Shown here piece after piece: positions 1 to 5,161 of a stretch of DNA of 5,161 nucleotides (positions are counted from its first letter, which is position 1; each line of letters begins with the position of its first letter). The DNA is from Betaproteobacteria bacterium. Its GTDB lineage: Bacteria; Pseudomonadota; Gammaproteobacteria; Burkholderiales; SG8-41. Location: contig JAIOOZ010000634.1 in the NCBI GenBank assembly GCA_021414185.1, positions 1-5,161 of the forward strand. Direction: 5' to 3'. The notes below the pieces were generated by a model, which saw only the letters and a program-made list of their open reading frames with translations, ran no database searches and was not told the DNA's origin. Both the position numbers and the translations under genes were made by a program.

Positions 1-410
1 CGGTCTGGCGGGAAGCCTTCGTTGTTCTCGCGCACGATGATCAGATCGACGTCCGGATACAGAGCGGGCACGCCCGGCAACGACTTCGACGGCCGGATAT
101 TGGCGAACAAATCATAGTTCTTGCGCAGGATGGGATGCGGATTGATCGCGTTCGGATTGTCTTTCGGATAGGCCTGGTGTCCGATCGGCCCCAGCACCCA
201 GCCGTCGAGCGTGAAAAGTTTTTCGAGCGTACCCGGCGGCAGCGTGTAGCCGAGCTTGTCGAGCGCGGTCTTGCCGATCGGCATCGGGAACCATTCAATT
301 GCGAGCCCGGTCTTAAGTGCGGCCGCCTTCATTACTTTGACCGTTTCGGGGACGACTTCGAGCCCGATGTCGTCGCCTTCCAAGATGCCGATTTTCAATG
401 CACGATTCAT
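1..410 (-). CDS. Isocitrate/isopropylmalate dehydrogenase-family protein, N-terminal 136 residues (runs off the left edge)
   Basis: The visible part starts MNRALKIGILEGDDIGLEVV and is open to the window edge, so the 3' end is missing. The family oxidises and decarboxylates 2-hydroxyacids bearing a neighbouring carboxylate, using NAD(P), in the cytoplasm. Family signs seen are the N-terminal strand and loop GDDIGLE (residues 12-18), the segment LRKNYDLFANIRPSK (95-109) and VRENNEGF (126-133). The three arginines that bind the malate part of the substrate appear as R96, R106 and R127. Two oddities are visible: the usual GDGIGPE loop reads GDDIGLE, and the catalytic tyrosine after EGF is a proline (P134; EGFPPD against EGFYAD in the paralogue at 3533-4591). 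The start ATG (410-408) has AGGAG seven bases upstream. The gene is divergent from the Bug pair. Substrate unknown; it could be an active divergent enzyme or a non-catalytic relative. Confidence 0.85.
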   Translation of the reverse strand, partial: MNRALKIGILEGDDIGLEVVPETVKVMKAAALKTGLAIEWFPMPIGKTALDKLGYTLPPGTLEKLFTLDGWVLGPIGHQAYPKDNPNAINPHPILRKNYDLFANIRPSKSLPGVPALYPDVDLIIVRENNEGFPPD

Positions 411-443
411 TGCCACGCTCCTGTTTTTTGATCATCCGCGCCG

Positions 444-472
444 TCTGCCGGCAGCGGCGCGACCGGTATAAT
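444..472 (+). promoter_or_regulatory. Candidate sigma-70 promoter for the Bug pair
   Basis: A perfect -10 hexamer TATAAT lies at 467-472. At 17-base spacing the -35 position reads TCTGCC (444-449), a poor match, and it overlaps a CTGCCGGCAG palindrome. Transcription would begin near 479-480, giving a leader of roughly 22 bases before the ATG at 502. A weak -35 beside a perfect -10 would fit an activator-dependent promoter, which is inference. Confidence 0.5.
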
Positions 473-484
473 AGTCGAAACTAT
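471..484. promoter_or_regulatory. Perfect dyad ATAGT-CGAA-ACTAT, candidate operator
   Basis: Five-base arms with a four-base centre form a perfect inverted repeat. The left arm shares two bases with the TATAAT box, and the dyad covers the expected transcription start. A protein bound here would block initiation. The core has the form GT-N4-AC, which is seen in operators of some GntR-family repressors (HutC type), but no regulator gene is present in the window, so the regulator is unknown. Confidence 0.45.
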
Positions 485-488
485 AAAT

Positions 489-492
489 GGAG
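489..492 (+). promoter_or_regulatory. Ribosome binding site GGAG that selects the ATG at 502
   Basis: GGAG ends nine bases before the ATG at 502. It overlaps the alternative in-frame ATG at 487, which itself has no Shine-Dalgarno-like sequence in front. Starting at 502 also gives a normal signal peptide beginning MRTSALHF, so 502 is preferred over 487. Confidence 0.7.
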
Positions 493-501
493 AAATACCA
501 A

Positions 502-1467
502 ATGAGGACTTCAGCCCTTCATTTCTGCGCGCTTTCGCTGGTCTTATCGCATGCCGGCGCGCACGCTCAGGAATATCCGACCAAGCCCATCCGCATGATA
601 GTCGGCTTCGCTCCAGGCGGGGGCACCGACACCACTGCGCGCGCGATCTCGGCCAAGCTCGGCGAACTGGTCGGCCACCAGGTCATCATCGACAATCGTG
701 CGGGCGCTGCCGGCAATATCGCAACCGAGATGGTCGCTAAAGCGAACCCTGACGGCTATACCCTGCTATTGGGCACCATCGCGGCGCTCGCCATCAACCC
801 CAGCCTCTATCGCACCAAATTGCCGTTCGATTCGGTGAAGGATTTCGCCCCCATTATCCAGGCGGTGGATTCGACCAACATCCTGTCGGTGCATCCCTCA
901 GTGCCGGTCGGCACGGTCAAGGAACTCATCGCGCTCGCCAAAACCAAATCGCTCAATTACGGCTCTTCGGGCGTGGGCGGCACCGGCCATCTCGCCGGCG
1001 AACTGTTCGACACCATGGCCGGCACAAAAATGACGCATGTTCCGTACAAGGGCGGTGGGCCGGCTATGATCGATCTGGTCGGCGGCCAAGTACAACTCGT
1101 CTATGCGACCGCGGCCAGCGCAGTGCCGATGATCAAGGCCACGAAAATCAAGGGCATCGCTGTCACCACCATCAAGCGCTCGGCGCTGATGCCGAATATT
1201 CCGACCATCGCTGAATCCGGCCTGCCCGGATTCGACGCCAATAACTGGTACGGCCTCCTGGCGCCGGCCAAAACACCGCGCGCAATCGTCATGCGCCTGA
1301 ACACCGAAGTCACCAAAGTGCTGGCGATGCCCGACGTCAAGGACTTCCTGTTCAACCAGGGTCTCGACCCGGCGCCCGGCACGCCCGAAAAATTCGGCGC
1401 CTATATCAAGTCTGAAATGACGAAGTGGGCAAAGGTCGTCAAAGACTCCGGCGCGCGGGCGGACTGA
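502..1467 (+). CDS. Bug/TctC-family tripartite tricarboxylate transporter substrate-binding protein (first of a pair)
   Basis: A 321-residue periplasmic binding protein, the usual family length. Residues 1-22 form a signal peptide with a hydrophobic core and a probable signal peptidase I site after AHA (before Q23). The mature protein opens with EYPTKPIRMIVGF. Hallmarks follow: the FAPGGGTD ligand loop (36-43), VIIDNRAGAAGNIA (61-74), NPDGYTLL (82-89), the SSGVGGTGHLAGE loop (155-167), HVPYKGGGPA (179-188), PTIAESGLPGF (234-244) and NWYGLLAP (248-255). Family members bind carboxylates such as citrate, glutamate, aspartate or nicotinate between two lobes and deliver them to TctA/TctB membrane proteins or act in signalling. 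No tctA or tctB is in the window. The stop overlaps the start of the next Bug gene. The exact ligand cannot be read from sequence. Confidence 0.93.
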   Translation: MRTSALHFCALSLVLSHAGAHAQEYPTKPIRMIVGFAPGGGTDTTARAISAKLGELVGHQVIIDNRAGAAGNIATEMVAKANPDGYTLLLGTIAALAINPSLYRTKLPFDSVKDFAPIIQAVDSTNILSVHPSVPVGTVKELIALAKTKSLNYGSSGVGGTGHLAGELFDTMAGTKMTHVPYKGGGPAMIDLVGGQVQLVYATAASAVPMIKATKIKGIAVTTIKRSALMPNIPTIAESGLPGFDANNWYGLLAPAKTPRAIVMRLNTEVTKVLAMPDVKDFLFNQGLDPAPGTPEKFGAYIKSEMTKWAKVVKDSGARAD

Positions 1468-2426
1468 TGCGTATTTTTTTACTCACCGTCGCTGCGCTGG
1501 CCGCGGGCACGGGCGCTGTCGCAGCCGCCGATTTCCCGACCAAGCCCGTGCGCCTGATCGTCGGTTTCCCGCCCGGCGGCGCGACCGATCTCGTCGCGCG
1601 CATCATCCAGCCGCGCATGTCCGCCGCGTTCGCCCAGCAGGTGATTATCGACAACCGACCGGGCGCCAACGGCATCATTGCCGCCGAGCTCACCAAGAAC
1701 GCGGATCCCGACGGCCATACCATCCTGTTCGGCCACATCGGCATGCTGATCATCAGTCCCGCCATTCAGAAAGTTCCGTACGATCCGTTCAAGGACTTCG
1801 CGCCCGTCGGCCTGGCGGTGTCGCTGCAGAACCTCATCATCACGCATCCCACCATGCCGGCGAAATCGCTGAAGGAAATGATCGCGCTCGCCAAGGCAAA
1901 GCCGGGCCAGCTGAATTACGCGACCTCCGGCATCGGCAGCCCCGGGCATCTCGCCGCCGTGCTGCTCGAATCGATGACCGGCATCAAGCTGTCGCACGTT
2001 CCTTACAAAGGCGGCGGACCGGCGATCACCGATTTGCTGGCGGGCCACGTACCGATGTTTTTTGCGGTGATATCCACTGGTGTGCCGCATGTACAGGCCG
2101 GCAAGGCGCGCGGCCTCGCGGTGACCGGCACCCGGCGGGCCGAAGCCGTGCCCGACGTGCCGACGGTCGCGGAAGCAGGCGTACCCGGTTATGGTGCGAC
2201 CAACTGGTATGGACTGCTCGCGCCGCCCAAAACGCCCAAACCGGTAATCGACCGCATCAATCGCGAGATGACGGCCGCCTTGAAGGCGCCCGACGTGATC
2301 GAAAACCTGAAATCGCGCGGCATAGATGCGACACCCGATTCGCCGGCGGAGTTCGCGGCGTTCATTCGCGCGGAAGAACGCAAGTGGACGCCTATCATCA
2401 AGCAGGCCGGCATCAAGCCGGAGTGA
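1467..2426 (+). CDS. Bug/TctC-family substrate-binding protein (second of the pair)
   Basis: A 319-residue periplasmic binding protein. The chosen start ATG shares one base with the upstream stop (TGATG), implying translational coupling. An in-frame ATG at 1425 would put an arginine-rich stretch before the signal peptide and a longer overlap, so it is rejected. The signal peptide is MRIFLLTVAALAAGTGAVAA with probable cleavage near A20/A21, before DFPTKP. Family loops are FPPGGATD (34-41), VIIDNRPGANGIIAAE (59-74), NADPDGHTILFGH (78-90), TSGIGSPGHLAA (153-164), HVPYKGGGPAITDLLAG (177-193) and NWYGLLAPPKTPKP (246-259). It is clearly a paralogue of its neighbour, with divergence in the middle (LIISPAIQKVPYDP and FFAVISTGVPHV), so ligand preference may differ. 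Only a weak purine-rich stretch (GGGCGGA) precedes the start, consistent with dependence on coupling. Confidence 0.93.
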   Translation: MRIFLLTVAALAAGTGAVAAADFPTKPVRLIVGFPPGGATDLVARIIQPRMSAAFAQQVIIDNRPGANGIIAAELTKNADPDGHTILFGHIGMLIISPAIQKVPYDPFKDFAPVGLAVSLQNLIITHPTMPAKSLKEMIALAKAKPGQLNYATSGIGSPGHLAAVLLESMTGIKLSHVPYKGGGPAITDLLAGHVPMFFAVISTGVPHVQAGKARGLAVTGTRRAEAVPDVPTVAEAGVPGYGATNWYGLLAPPKTPKPVIDRINREMTAALKAPDVIENLKSRGIDATPDSPAEFAAFIRAEERKWTPIIKQAGIKPE

Positions 2427-2427
2427 G

Positions 2428-3243
2428 CTAGCCAGTTTCGACCGGCAGGTCCGCGCGCGACGACCACTCGTGCCATGAGCCGATGAAATTGCGCGCGCCC
2501 GGCACGCCGGCATATTTCAGCGCGAAGTAGGTGTTGGCGGAACGCGCGCCGCGATGGCAGTACACCGCGATCTCCTGCCGCGGATTGATGCCGTGCTGTT
2601 CGAGCAGCGCCATGATCTTTTCCGGAGATTTGAACTTACCGTTCTCCAGGAATTTTGTCCATTCGATATGTATGGCGTGGGGTATATGCCCGCGGCGCGG
2701 GCAGCACGCCGTCTTGTCCTTGCCGGCCCACTCCAGGTCATCGCGCACGTCGACCACGTAAAAATTCCAGGATCCGGCGCGCCGCGCCACTTCGTCATAC
2801 GGCACGGTGCAGCCGGACGCGATCGACAGCTGGATTTTAGTCGGCCGCACCGTTGAAATTTCGGTGTCCGCAAGCACCGGCCCGCCCGCAGCCTGCCACG
2901 CCGTCAACCCGCCGTTCAGCATGCGCGCCTTGCGGTGACCGATGAATTCGAGCATCCACAACTCGCGCGCCGCGCGCATTCCGGTGTGCTCGTCGTAAAC
3001 GACGACCGGGCGGTCCAGGCGCACGCCGACCGAACTGAAGCGGTCGGCGACCGACTGGGCAAACGTGCGCATGCTGTCCAGCGAACTGTCCACGACCAGC
3101 ATCTCGTAAGTCGACAACGGCATCGCGCCGGGAATATGTCCCTTTTTGAACTCGCCGGGCTTGCGCGCGTCGATCAGCACCGTGCCGGTCGCAAGCGCCG
3201 CTTCCAGCGCGGCTGGTTCGATCAGAATTTCACTGGCATCCAT
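2428..3243 (-). CDS. Tandem-domain rhodanese sulfurtransferase (thiosulfate or 3-mercaptopyruvate type)
   Basis: A 271-residue cytoplasmic protein with no signal peptide. The N-terminal rhodanese domain (about 8-125) has VLIDARKPGEFKKGHIPGA and, at the active-site position, YDEHTGMRAA, where an acidic residue replaces cysteine, so it is the inactive structural domain. The C-terminal domain (about 146-268) has VVDVRDDLEW, RRGHIPHAIHIEW and the active loop C229-HRGARS. It ends with GSWHEWSSR, typical of the family. Such enzymes move sulfur from thiosulfate or mercaptopyruvate to cyanide or thiols through a persulfide on the cysteine. Donor choice depends on the loop, and C-H-R-G-A-R-S does not match the classic CGSGVTA mercaptopyruvate loop, so thiosulfate type is a little more likely. 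The ATG at 3243 gives a normal N-terminus but its ribosome site is weak. The stop lies one base from that of the convergent Bug gene. Confidence 0.92.
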   Translation of the reverse strand: MDASEILIEPAALEAALATGTVLIDARKPGEFKKGHIPGAMPLSTYEMLVVDSSLDSMRTFAQSVADRFSSVGVRLDRPVVVYDEHTGMRAARELWMLEFIGHRKARMLNGGLTAWQAAGGPVLADTEISTVRPTKIQLSIASGCTVPYDEVARRAGSWNFYVVDVRDDLEWAGKDKTACCPRRGHIPHAIHIEWTKFLENGKFKSPEKIMALLEQHGINPRQEIAVYCHRGARSANTYFALKYAGVPGARNFIGSWHEWSSRADLPVETG

Positions 3244-3261
3244 AGGCAGTCTCAGAACCGA

Positions 3262-3289
3262 ATTAAAATCAATCTTGTCCCTGGGTCAG
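3262..3289 (-). promoter_or_regulatory. Candidate promoter for the sulfurtransferase gene
   Basis: Read on the minus strand, CTGACC (3289-3284; four of six against TTGACA) and TTTAAT (3267-3262; five of six against TATAAT) are separated by 16 bases. Transcription would begin around 3255, leaving only about a dozen untranslated bases before the ATG at 3243. The -35 element overlaps the first hairpin of this intergenic region. Confidence 0.3.
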
Positions 3290-3330
3290 GTTGCAAAAAA
3301 CCTGTTTAATTCCCGGCAAGCCCCTGCCGG
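3287..3330. repeat. Two adjacent perfect six-base-pair hairpins
   Basis: Hairpin one pairs CAGGTT (3287-3292) with AACCTG (3299-3304) around a six-base loop. Hairpin two pairs CCGGCA (3313-3318) with TGCCGG (3325-3330) around another six-base loop. They are eight bases apart. Neither is followed by a convincing T-tract on either strand, so they are not called terminators. They could be operator dyads or leader structures in this divergent spacer. The rest of the 3244-3532 spacer shows no credible gene. Confidence 0.4.
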
Positions 3331-3483
3331 ATATTGCCCGCATATTTTGCCCCCGCTGCATCGAAACTGTAAAACCTCGACGCAAGGCTCTTGCCGCAGA
3401 CGTTCACCAGCATCGGACAACCTATTTTACGCCCTGCTTCAAAATCCTGCGTGTCCGTGTCGGGGTCTGCGCGAAGACCGGCA

Positions 3484-3492
3484 TGATACACT
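3484..3492 (+). promoter_or_regulatory. Candidate extended -10 promoter element for the dehydrogenase
   Basis: TGATACACT contains a TGn extension followed by TACACT, a four-of-six match to TATAAT. The -35 position (near 3464-3469, GGTCTG) is poor, as tolerated at extended -10 promoters. Predicted initiation near 3499 would give a leader of about 34 bases before the TTG start. Confidence 0.35.
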
Positions 3493-3521
3493 CGCGTCGT
3501 ATTTTTCGTTCGACGCACCTC

Positions 3522-3526
3522 AGGAG
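3522..3526 (+). promoter_or_regulatory. Ribosome binding site AGGAG that fixes the TTG start
   Basis: AGGAG ends six nontranslated bases before the TTG at 3533. The next codons read KILVLPGDGIGPE, exactly where family members begin. This makes TTG the start despite an open frame reaching back to an ATG at 3146, which lies antisense within the sulfurtransferase gene. Confidence 0.75.
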
Positions 3527-3532
3527 ACCCCC

Positions 3533-4591
3533 TTGAAAATTCTGGTTTTGCCCGGCGACGGTATCGGCCCGGAAATCACGCAAGCGACCCTCGCGGTGCT
3601 CGACCGCGCCAATGCCAAATTCAAACTCGGCCTTGAGTGGGAGCACGACGAGATGGGCCTCGTGACGCTTGCCAAGGAAGGCACGACCTGCCCGCCGCGC
3701 ATACTCGACAAGGCACGCGCCGCCGCCGGCGTGCTGCTGGGCCCGGTTTCGCACAACGATTACCCGCCGCGCGAACAAGGCGGCGTGAACCCTTCCGGAG
3801 AATTCCGCGTCAAGCTCGATCTGTATGCCAACATCCGGCCGGCGAAATCGCGGCTCGGCGTCGGTCTCACCGGCAAGCCGGTCGATCTCGTGATTTTCCG
3901 CGAGTGCACCGAAGGCTTTTACGCCGACCGCAACATGTTCATGGGCCTGGGCGAATTCATGCCGACCGAAGACATGGCGATCTCGCTGCGCCGCGTCACC
4001 GCCAAATGCTGCGAGCGCATCGCGCGCCGGGCTTTCGAATCGGCAATGACACGCCGCAAAAAAGTGACCGCGGTGCACAAGGCGAACGTGCTGCGGATTT
4101 CAGACGCGCTGTTCCTGCGCGAAGTGCGCAAGGTTGCCAAGGACTTCCCCGATGTCGAGCTCGACGAGAAAATCGTCGATGCGATGGCGGCGCTGCTCGT
4201 GCGCGATCCGTCGAAATTCGATGTGATCGTCACCGGCAATATGTTCGGCGACATCCTGTCCGATGAGGCTTCTGAAATTTCCGGCAGCCTCGGCCTCGCC
4301 GGCTCCGTCAATGCCGGCGATGAACTGTGCGTCGCCCAGGCGCAGCACGGTTCGGCACCCGACATCGCGGGCAAAGACAAGGCCAATCCGATTTCACTGA
4401 TATTGTCGGCGGCCATGCTGCTGGAATGGCTGGGACGCCGGCATAAGAGTGCGGCATGCACGGAAGCCGCGCAGAAAATCGAAGCAGCGGTCGACTCGGC
4501 GCTAAAGGACCCTGCCACCCGCACTGCCGACATGGGCGGCAAGCTCGGCACGCAGGCGTTTGCCAAGGTCGTGGCCGAAAAACTCGGTTAA
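3533..4591 (+). CDS. NAD-dependent isocitrate/isopropylmalate dehydrogenase-family enzyme
   Basis: A complete 352-residue protein starting at TTG, matching the roughly 350-residue family size. It should oxidise and decarboxylate a 2-hydroxy di- or tricarboxylate in the cytoplasm. Seen in order: GDGIGPE (8-14), NIRP (100-103), FRECTEGFYADRNMF (122-136), VHKANVLRISDALF (181-194), the segment around D216, TGNMFGDILSDEAS (234-247) and HGSAPDIAG (272-280). Substrate arginines map to R92, R102 and R123; catalytic residues to Y130 and K183; metal-binding aspartates to D216, D240 and D244. D277 in SAPD is the acidic residue typical of NAD-preferring members. The segment before R92 reads GGVNPSGEF and lacks the GLL pattern of LeuB, and there are no leuCD neighbours, so leucine biosynthesis is unlikely. 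Malate, tartrate, isocitrate or a related acid is possible. It is a paralogue of the gene at the left edge. Confidence 0.92.
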   Translation: MKILVLPGDGIGPEITQATLAVLDRANAKFKLGLEWEHDEMGLVTLAKEGTTCPPRILDKARAAAGVLLGPVSHNDYPPREQGGVNPSGEFRVKLDLYANIRPAKSRLGVGLTGKPVDLVIFRECTEGFYADRNMFMGLGEFMPTEDMAISLRRVTAKCCERIARRAFESAMTRRKKVTAVHKANVLRISDALFLREVRKVAKDFPDVELDEKIVDAMAALLVRDPSKFDVIVTGNMFGDILSDEASEISGSLGLAGSVNAGDELCVAQAQHGSAPDIAGKDKANPISLILSAAMLLEWLGRRHKSAACTEAAQKIEAAVDSALKDPATRTADMGGKLGTQAFAKVVAEKLG

Positions 4592-4593
4592 AT

Positions 4594-4696
4594 GTACGAC
4601 CGGCTAGAATCCGCCTGTTGAAGGCGGCGTACGACCGGCGAAACCGTGTATTGAAGGCGGCGTACGACCGGCCAGAACCCGCCTGTTTAAGGCGTC
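4594..4696. repeat. Three tandem direct repeats of 33-35 bases
   Basis: Units lie at 4594-4628 (35 bases), 4629-4661 (33) and 4662-4696 (35), head to tail without spacers. Each opens with GTACGACCGGC and closes with TT(G/T)AAGGCG(G/T)C. Units one and three differ at only four positions; unit two has a divergent, two-base-shorter middle. Units one and three carry a CGCC/GGCG hairpin with a TGTT(G/T)AA loop (CCGCC at 4611-4615 with GGCGG at 4623-4627 in unit one). The array begins two bases after the dehydrogenase stop, and its last two bases fall in the stop codon of the convergent VOC gene. Without a T-tract it is not a classic terminator; it may be an intergenic repeat family that folds in mRNA. 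Confidence 0.85.
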
Positions 4697-5147
4697 AGGA
4701 CTTACCGGCCCGCGTCGGCGGGCCTTTGAGTTCCACGACGTTGCCTTCGGGATCGCTGATATACAGCGAAGGTCCATAACCGTCGGCGCCGAAACGCGAT
4801 TTGATTTCACCGACGGCGACACCATTGGAAACGAGGTGCGCGATCAGCGCATTCTCGTCGAACGGTTCTATACGCAAACACAAGTGGTCCATATTGCGCC
4901 GCGTTTTGCCGGGCGCGGCACCGCCTGCCCGCCCGAGTTCACCTTCCACGTCGACCAGATCCACCAGCGACACGCCCGCGCGCAACTGCACAAGGCCGAG
5001 TTCGGGACGATCGCGCTCGACGCTGCAGCCCAGCACGTCGCAATAGAAATGCTTCAGGCGCGCCGTGTTCGTTACACGCAGCACGACGTGGTCGAGACCG
5101 AGTATCTCGAATGTTACGCGTTTACGTGCGGGTGGTTTTGTCGCCAT
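4695..5147 (-). CDS. VOC-superfamily protein (glyoxalase/extradiol dioxygenase fold)
   Basis: A 150-residue cytoplasmic protein with two beta-alpha-beta-beta-beta modules. Module one (about 15-66) has LDHVVLRVTN, a helix with FYCDVLGC and VSLVDLVDV. Module two (about 85-141) has NMDHLCLRIEPFD, GYGPSLYISDPEGN and VVELKGP. Likely metal ligands are H20, H88 and E139; the fourth position, usually glutamate, appears to be D63. The superfamily includes glyoxalase I, fosfomycin and bleomycin resistance proteins, epimerases and ring-cleaving dioxygenases, and the substrate here cannot be assigned. The N-terminal dozen residues are basic and probably flexible. The start ATG at 5147 lacks a clear Shine-Dalgarno sequence in the few upstream bases visible, and no other ATG is available in frame before the first strand. 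It converges on the dehydrogenase across the repeat array. Confidence 0.88.
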   Translation of the reverse strand: MATKPPARKRVTFEILGLDHVVLRVTNTARLKHFYCDVLGCSVERDRPELGLVQLRAGVSLVDLVDVEGELGRAGGAAPGKTRRNMDHLCLRIEPFDENALIAHLVSNGVAVGEIKSRFGADGYGPSLYISDPEGNVVELKGPPTRAGKS

Positions 5148-5161
5148 AAATGAAAATGCCA

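Larger units (their letters stand above)
411..501. promoter_or_regulatory. Divergent intergenic control region between dehydrogenase and Bug genes
   Basis: These 91 bases separate the minus-strand dehydrogenase start from the plus-strand Bug start, so they must carry the promoters of both unless one is transcribed from elsewhere. Seen in it are a perfect 10-base palindrome CTGCCGGCAG (445-454), a TATAAT hexamer (467-472) and an AT-rich dyad (471-484). The sequence around the hexamer also reads TATTAT on the minus strand, so the same AT-rich core could serve both directions. No good minus-strand -35 box was found. Joint regulation of the two sides is inference from the shared short region. Confidence 0.6.

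Noticed and set aside
487..501. Alternative ATG for the first Bug gene, five codons upstream
   Set aside because: It has no Shine-Dalgarno sequence, and the GGAG overlapping it is correctly spaced for the ATG at 502.
1479..2513. A 344-codon open frame on the minus strand across the second Bug gene
   Set aside because: It is antisense to a clearly recognised gene, is rich in Arg, Gly, Ala and His as expected of a GC-rich shadow frame, and shows no domain motif.
3146..3532. N-terminal extension of the intact dehydrogenase to an ATG inside the sulfurtransferase gene
   Set aside because: The extension overlaps an opposite-strand gene, resembles no family N-terminus, and a strong ribosome site precedes the TTG at the expected position.
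3422..4078. A 218-codon minus-strand frame opposite the intact dehydrogenase
   Set aside because: It is antisense to a gene with all family motifs and has no recognisable features of its own.
4611..4694. Intrinsic terminators formed by the repeat hairpins
   Set aside because: Stems are only four to five base pairs and no T-tract follows on either strand.
4594..4696. CRISPR array
   Set aside because: The repeats abut each other without unique spacers, only three units exist and no cas gene is nearby.
4456..4779. A 107-codon plus-strand frame containing a repeated KAAYDR peptide
   Set aside because: The peptide repeat is a by-product of translating the intergenic DNA repeats, and the frame overlaps both flanking genes out of frame.

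Overview
The window looks like a GC-rich proteobacterial chromosome, most likely a betaproteobacterium of the Burkholderiales/Bordetella type. The clue is a tandem pair of Bug/TctC periplasmic solute-binding proteins, a family hugely expanded in that group and here unaccompanied by membrane transporter genes. This placement is inferred from gene content; no rRNA or other marker gene is present.

Layout, left to right. Positions 1-410 (minus) hold the N-terminal part of an isocitrate/isopropylmalate dehydrogenase-family protein that runs off the left edge. A 91-base divergent intergenic region (411-501) carries a consensus TATAAT box overlapped by a perfect ATAGT-CGAA-ACTAT dyad, a candidate operator. 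Positions 502-2426 (plus) hold two Bug/TctC binding proteins whose stop and start overlap as TGATG. One base later, convergent, lies a tandem-domain rhodanese-type sulfurtransferase (2428-3243, minus). A 289-base divergent spacer (3244-3532) contains two neighbouring hairpins and candidate promoters. Positions 3533-4591 (plus) hold a complete dehydrogenase of the same superfamily as the left-edge gene, starting with TTG. A 103-base array of three direct repeats (4594-4696) follows its stop and abuts a convergent VOC (glyoxalase/dioxygenase fold) gene at 4695-5147 (minus).

Functional reading. Two NAD-type beta-decarboxylating hydroxyacid dehydrogenases flank two carboxylate-binding proteins, which suggests capture and oxidation of a 2-hydroxy di- or tricarboxylate (malate, tartrate, isocitrate or isopropylmalate type). 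The substrate cannot be read from the sequence. Neither dehydrogenase shows the usual LeuB recognition segment. The left one lacks the catalytic tyrosine and has a changed GDGIGPE loop, so it may be a divergent or non-canonical member. The rhodanese and VOC genes are separate transcription units with no evident link to this theme.

No RNA genes, insertion sequences, CRISPR arrays or clear intrinsic terminators were seen. I found no strong evidence for a wholly new system. The most unusual items are the altered left dehydrogenase, the dyad over the TATAAT box and the tandem repeat array.
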